Assembly (NCBI GenBank): GCA_030549775.1
Contig: CM060173.1
Span: 31,428,110 to 31,492,109 of the forward strand
Source: Tamarix chinensis
Lineage: Eukaryota; Streptophyta; Magnoliopsida; Caryophyllales; Tamaricaceae
Length of the DNA: 64,000 nucleotides
Direction: 5' to 3'
The notes under the pieces were generated by a model. It was given only the letters and a program-made list of their open reading frames with translations. It was not told where the DNA came from and did not search any database. A program made the translations under genes and the position numbers. Of this stretch, positions 59,281 to 64,000 are shown piece by piece. The stretch's first letter is position 1; each line of letters starts with the position of its first letter.

Positions 59281-60437
59281 GTTGTAAAGTTGAAGGGCTT
59301 GTGTTTGTAGCTCAACAATGTCCTATTTTCTCCAACATCTTCTTTTGGTTCACTACTTCCTAATTTTAAGCAGTAAAAAAAATTTATATATATTGAATAT
59401 AAATTAATAATTAATAAAAAAATTAGATGGATAAATTTTCCCATTAGAAAATATGGTTATTTTTTAAAAGCTGCACACACGTAGGATCAAATTTGTATAT
59501 TGATTAAACTTAGCAAATATCAAATGAAGGCACTTCAATTGGGTGACTTCCATATTTAAGATATGAAGGTTGTATATTTAATCCTTACAATCAACAACTT
59601 TCAACATTTTATTGCACAATTTATATAGGACCAATGACTTCAAAATTTCAGGGTCAAACCCTACCTAAACAAGTTTTTAGTATTTAAATATTCTTATACA
59701 AATAAATTAAAAACATGAGTATATCTAGAAAAAATTATTAAAAATAAAGGAATTATATAAAAATATCAAATAAAATTTTGGGATATAAAAGAGAAATCTA
59801 TCCTTTCTTGAACCACAAGTATGATATATATATATATATATCCTTTTGTTTCGTGTGTACTACACAACATGAGCTTGGATTGAGGATTTAATCACATGAG
59901 TTTGGTTTATGAAAGCCATCAATCATTGGTTGTTTTTGTTACTCTTATTAGAGCTTGTTTTTCTAGATTATATCAAACTTTAATTTTTTTAATAATGTTA
60001 AAAATAATATAAATTTAATATATAAAATAATTATAATGATAATGATGATGATAATAAAGTACCACCCTCAATTTTTAAAACCAAGGCCATTTAAAATGAG
60101 GAGACATGCAAAAGTTAAAAGCAATATTGAAGGCATTACTGTCATGCCTAATGTTATCCAACTTCTATTAGGTGCAAGGTTATTTAAAAGAAAACCAATT
60201 CAAAATTTCCTTTATAGCTCATAATAAAATAAATAACATCAATGTTCATAATATATGAGACATTACCAACTTTAGAACCAACCCAATAAGAAAAGTTAGT
60301 GGGTTATTATTACATCAATATTCCAAAATATCAAAATAAAATATAAACTAGAACAAAGTTACAAAATACCTTTTATCCCTCTCTCAACCCCAAACTATGC
60401 ATGGAATCACTCTTGAGCTCACTTATACATTACTTAT
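59281..60437. other. AT-rich intergenic DNA, no gene seen
   Basis: It has a (TA)n tract at about 59825-59840 and scattered short frames without recognisable domains. Confidence 0.6.
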
Positions 60438-61557
60438 TGTAACACCCCTATTTTTAGGACTTAAAAATTTCTTTAAAAAGAGGTAATTATGGAAGCTAAA
60501 CCATTAAAAATATAGGGTGTTACTGACGCACTTAGTATAAGTCTAACTCTTCTACCTTTCTTACATAAAGTAATAAGGTTAATAAGTTTATCTGCTTAGA
60601 TTAATAACAACAAATTATAAAAAAGAAGATAGAGTTTTTAATTCAATATTAAAGTGTTCCAATAATAAAAGAGAAAAAAGGAGTTACAATTGATAAGAGA
60701 AAGAAATATAGAAGACGATATAAGTGTCCAAGGGATATCCTGATCAAAAGATGTCAAAGTAGATACTATATAGTCCTATTTCTCAACTCCTACCAAAAAT
60801 CAGCAAGTTGTACCTTGAAATTACTCTTACAAGATACATATTATCTATTGAATAGGCAGAAAACCATAAAATGGAATATAATTGTACAACGATATTGAGT
60901 AAACCACTACATAACACCAAGCATGAAAATGTCACATGGAGCACATAAAAAGTAATAGAACAGATCATGGCATAAAACATCAAATAGTATATACCATAGC
61001 TAAACTACAAAATCATGCCATAATTCATAACATACCATATACCATATGCTCATCACATCAAACTTAACCATATGATAATTATTTAATTAATCCAATTATA
61101 CCAAAGGTGTCCCATGAAAGAAAAAATATCAACCCCTAATTAATGGCTTTTTTGGAAACCATCACCATACCACTCATAAGCATAAAGAATGATGAGCTAA
61201 TGTAAATACCAACCAATATGCCAAATTCAAATAATACATGGAGGAAACTATCAACCAAACAAACCAAAACCAAATTGTGCACAAAGGTAATTACCAAACC
61301 AAAAATCACAACAATCCATTTAAATCCTCATACAATACTTACTTCTATGTTTAATTACTTGAAGGGATACAATAATAACTTAAAGACGTACAAAGTACAC
61401 TAATCATGTCAATGTACTAGGTAACATAATATCCTCCCAACTTGTAACCTAGACGTACAATTACTCTAGTCATACTAGTATAACAATGCAACACAATATC
61501 CTCACATTCTAGGAAACCTAATCCTTAAGTATTGATACCTTTTATAAGGTCCATAGG
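60438..61557 (+). mobile_element. Diverged 5' part of the TGTAACACCCC LTR-like family
   Basis: It starts TGTAACACCCCTATTTTTAG and shares with F2 'ttact.acgcacttagta' (about 60525), a following 'tctaactcttctacc' segment and 'ctattgaataggca' near 60850. These match F2 positions near 5290 and 5580. It then continues with AT-rich sequence and meets the next repeat at 61558. No coding domain. Confidence 0.55.
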
Positions 61558-62815
61558 TGTAATACCCAAAACTTTATTTTAGGATTTAAGAATAAAATAA
61601 GAAATTATTGGATAAGATTTAATTATATATACCATTTCTAATATAATAATAACAACAACAACAACAACAATAACAACAACTATGGCAATAAAAGAAGAAA
61701 AATGATGTATGGACATAATTAGTAGAAACTAAACTTATTTACTAACCTAAGATAAATTATAAATGAATCATAATAATTTCTACATTAATAAAAATTATTT
61801 TATTATTAATTTTGTTATTCCTAAAACTTAAAAAAATCCAAATCACCTTACCATCCTATTTTTCCTTTTTCTTTCCTCCATTTTCTTCCTTTTCTTTTTT
61901 TTTCCTTCCTTCCTCCTCCTTCGGCTAGCTAGGATGTGCTCAACGGTGGCCCAGCTTCCCCTCCCCCTCTTTTCTTTCCATTCCTCCCTTCCTCAGCCTA
62001 ATTTTCTTTTTCTTTTCCTCCCTCTAATTAGGCCAAGCCTGTGCGAAATACCCCCTCTTTTCCTTTTCTCTCCCTCTCTTTTTCTCTTCTTTCTCTTTTT
62101 GGCCCTACCTCCTTCTTCTTCTCCAATCAGTGTAGCTTGTGCATGACTGCTTCGTAGCTCCACCTCCCCTCATACCCTACTCCTTTCCCCATTTGGCCCC
62201 GTAGGACGTGCATCAAGAATGAACCTTCATGGTCCCCCTCCCTCCTTTAAACCCTATAGCCCCTCACATCCTCCCTCCACTCTATAAACTTGCCCCTATC
62301 CCTCTTGCTGCATTGTTGCTCTAGCCTGAACGCTAGTCGATAGCCATCAACCCCCTTCCCCTGTCTTCTTCACTCTCTTTTTCACTTCCCCCAACCCCTA
62401 CACCTATAAATACCCCTCCCTACTCCCTCATTTCCTTTATTTCTCTCTACTGATCCACTCTACTCGGCCTTACTCATACTGCCCAAACATCCGCAGCTAC
62501 CTCCGCCACTAAGCCGCACCGTCGTCGCCATACCCTCCCTTCTTTTTCCATGAATCATCCTACACCCAACGCACCACTCCTCTGCCTCTCCTTGCCCTTC
62601 CTCTTCCCTCCACACATGTACAAAGTGGGTAGCTTGAGCTGCTCTTTTACACTTCCCTCCGCCACCTGTGTTGCCACCATCACAACTACCACCACCCTCC
62701 CTACCTCCCTTCCTACCTAGAAAACCCTCCCTTATCTTACCACACCACCACTTCCCTCTTTCTCCCCTTGCCTTTCTCTTCTTTTCTTTTCTTTTCTCTC
62801 ACTCTCGACCGCCAC
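61558..62815 (+). repeat. Pyrimidine-rich repeat unit 1 (TGTAATACCC start)
   Basis: It begins TGTAATACCCAAAACTTTAT and contains an AAC/AAT microsatellite (about 61645-61680) and a long C/T-rich stretch (61855-62810) with CTCC, CTTCC and CACC motifs. The next copy starts at 62816 with the same opening. Frames inside are Pro/Ser/Leu low-complexity. Confidence 0.7.
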
Positions 62816-62902
62816 TGTAATATCCCAAAACTTTATTTTAAGATTGAAGAATAAAATAAGAAATTATTGGACAATAATTATTTATTTATGCCGTTTCTAA
62901 AT

Positions 62903-62977
<75 letters not shown>

Positions 62978-64000
62978 GCCATAAAAGAAGAAAAATGATA
63001 TAGGTACCTAATTAGTAAAGGCTTAATTTAATTGCTGAACTAAGATAAATTTTAAGTGAATCATAATAATTATTTATAAATTAATAAAAATTATTTTAGT
63101 ATTATTATTATTACTAATTTTTATTATTCTTAAAACTCAAAAAAAATTCAAACTATCCTACCACCCCATTTTTCTTTTTTTTTTCTCTTCCCTTTTTCTT
63201 TCTATTTTTTCTTCCTTTCCCCCTCCTTTGGACGGCAAGGCTATGTTCAGTAGTGGCCCAATCCCTATTCCCCTCTTTTTCTTTCCTTTCTTCCTCCCTA
63301 GCCTAGTTTTTTCTTCTTTTCTTCCCCACCAAATGGCCCAACTCGGGCCCGCCACTCCCCTCTCTTTTCCTTTTTTCTCACTTTCTTTCTCTTCTTTCCT
63401 CTTCTACCTCTATCTCCTTTCTTCTTCTCCCCAATCAGAGCTGATGTGTATGGCTGCTTTGCAGCTCCACCCCTCTCTCTCCCTTCCTCCTTTCCTCATT
63501 TGGACTTATAGGGCATATAGTAGGAACAACCCTGCATGCCCCCTCCCTTCTACAACCCCCACATCTCCCCACCTACTTTCCCCAGTAGTGGAAACCTAAG
63601 CCCATGTCTCCCCTATCAACATGCTACTTCGGCCTACATGCCGGCTGACAGCCACCAACCCCCTCCCCTTGTCTTATTCCCTCTCTTTTCCACTTTCCCT
63701 ATCTAATTCACCTATAAATACCCCTTACTCCCTTATTTTTTTTCTCCTTTTCTCTACCACTCACCCCAGCCGGTTCTTGTAATGCCCAGTTAGCCACTGC
63801 CACCTGGGCGCACCGCCGTTGCTGCACCCTTCCTTCCTCTTTCCTACATCACCCTCCAACTAATGAACCACTCTCCTACCCCTCCTTCCCCCTTTCTCTT
63901 CTCTCCAAACTTGTGCAAAGTAGGCAGCTCGAGCTACCCTTTTGCACCTCCCACTGCCACATATGTCGCCCTCTGCTACCACAACCATAGTAACCACCAC
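62816..64000 (+). repeat. Pyrimidine-rich repeat unit 2, continuing beyond the window
   Basis: It begins TGTAATATCCCAAAACTTTA and follows unit 1 in order: AAC then AAT repeats (62903-62975), 'ggccataaaagaagaaaaatg', C/T-rich stretch, and 'gcgcaccgccgttgctgcac' near 63808, matching 'gccgcaccgtcgtcgccata' near 62512. The two are head to tail with an offset of 1258 bases. Confidence 0.7.
62903..62975. repeat. (AAC)n(AAT)n microsatellite
   Basis: About ten AAC units are followed by more than a dozen AAT units. A shorter, interrupted version lies at the same place in unit 1. Confidence 0.9.

Overview
The window is repeat-rich, AT-rich plant nuclear DNA. The evidence is spliced host-type genes with GT/AG introns, SWEET, FAR1/FHY3 and DUF26 protein families found in land plants, plant-type CACTA, MULE, hAT and copia elements, and very long LTR-like repeats. 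There is no bacterial-style gene density, operon or CRISPR array. The species cannot be read from the sequence alone.

Layout. 1-12608 is a nest of about 5.2-kb LTR-like repeats (TGTAAC...TTACA): a forward copy cut by the window edge (1-3887), a complete forward copy with a perfect 5-bp target duplication (5203-10438), and pieces of an older, reversed relative that both sit in (3888-5202 and 10439-12608). 12609-29945 is one arm of a large direct segmental duplication. It holds copia gag remains, a 1.8-kb tandem duplication, a broken SWEET-like gene whose intron 2 is inflated by a CACTA-like insertion, a 235-bp MITE beside its start codon, and a roughly 6-kb Mutator-like element. That element carries a decayed FAR1-type transposase and, on the other strand, three exons of a captured alpha-L-arabinofuranosidase gene. 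29946-32732 holds dispersed repeats and a CACTA-like element. 33003-38205 is a third long LTR-like copy and 38216-42835 a reversed relative. 43325-43866 is a third SWEET fragment joined directly to a decayed copia polyprotein (43867-47140). 45475-58800 is the second arm of the duplication. Its SWEET-like gene (56777-57773) is intact, and a hAT element (48351-56252), itself split by a CACTA element (48835-53899) carrying NUP160 and ginkbilobin-2-like gene fragments, lies downstream of it. 58801-64000 holds a possible MITE, an LTR fragment and two tandem pyrimidine-rich repeats.

Only one gene looks capable of making its protein: the four-exon SWEET-like gene at 56777-57773, predicted 182 residues. 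Its family has lost the stretch that encodes TM5 and TM6 in ordinary seven-helix SWEET sugar transporters, so about five helices remain. All copies that reach that point share the same internal junction, so the deletion predates the duplications. The other substantive observations are two transposons of different superfamilies (MULE and CACTA) carrying intron-containing pieces of host genes, with insertion order readable from target-site duplications. No wholly new system is evident; the compact SWEET lineage is the best candidate for something undescribed.
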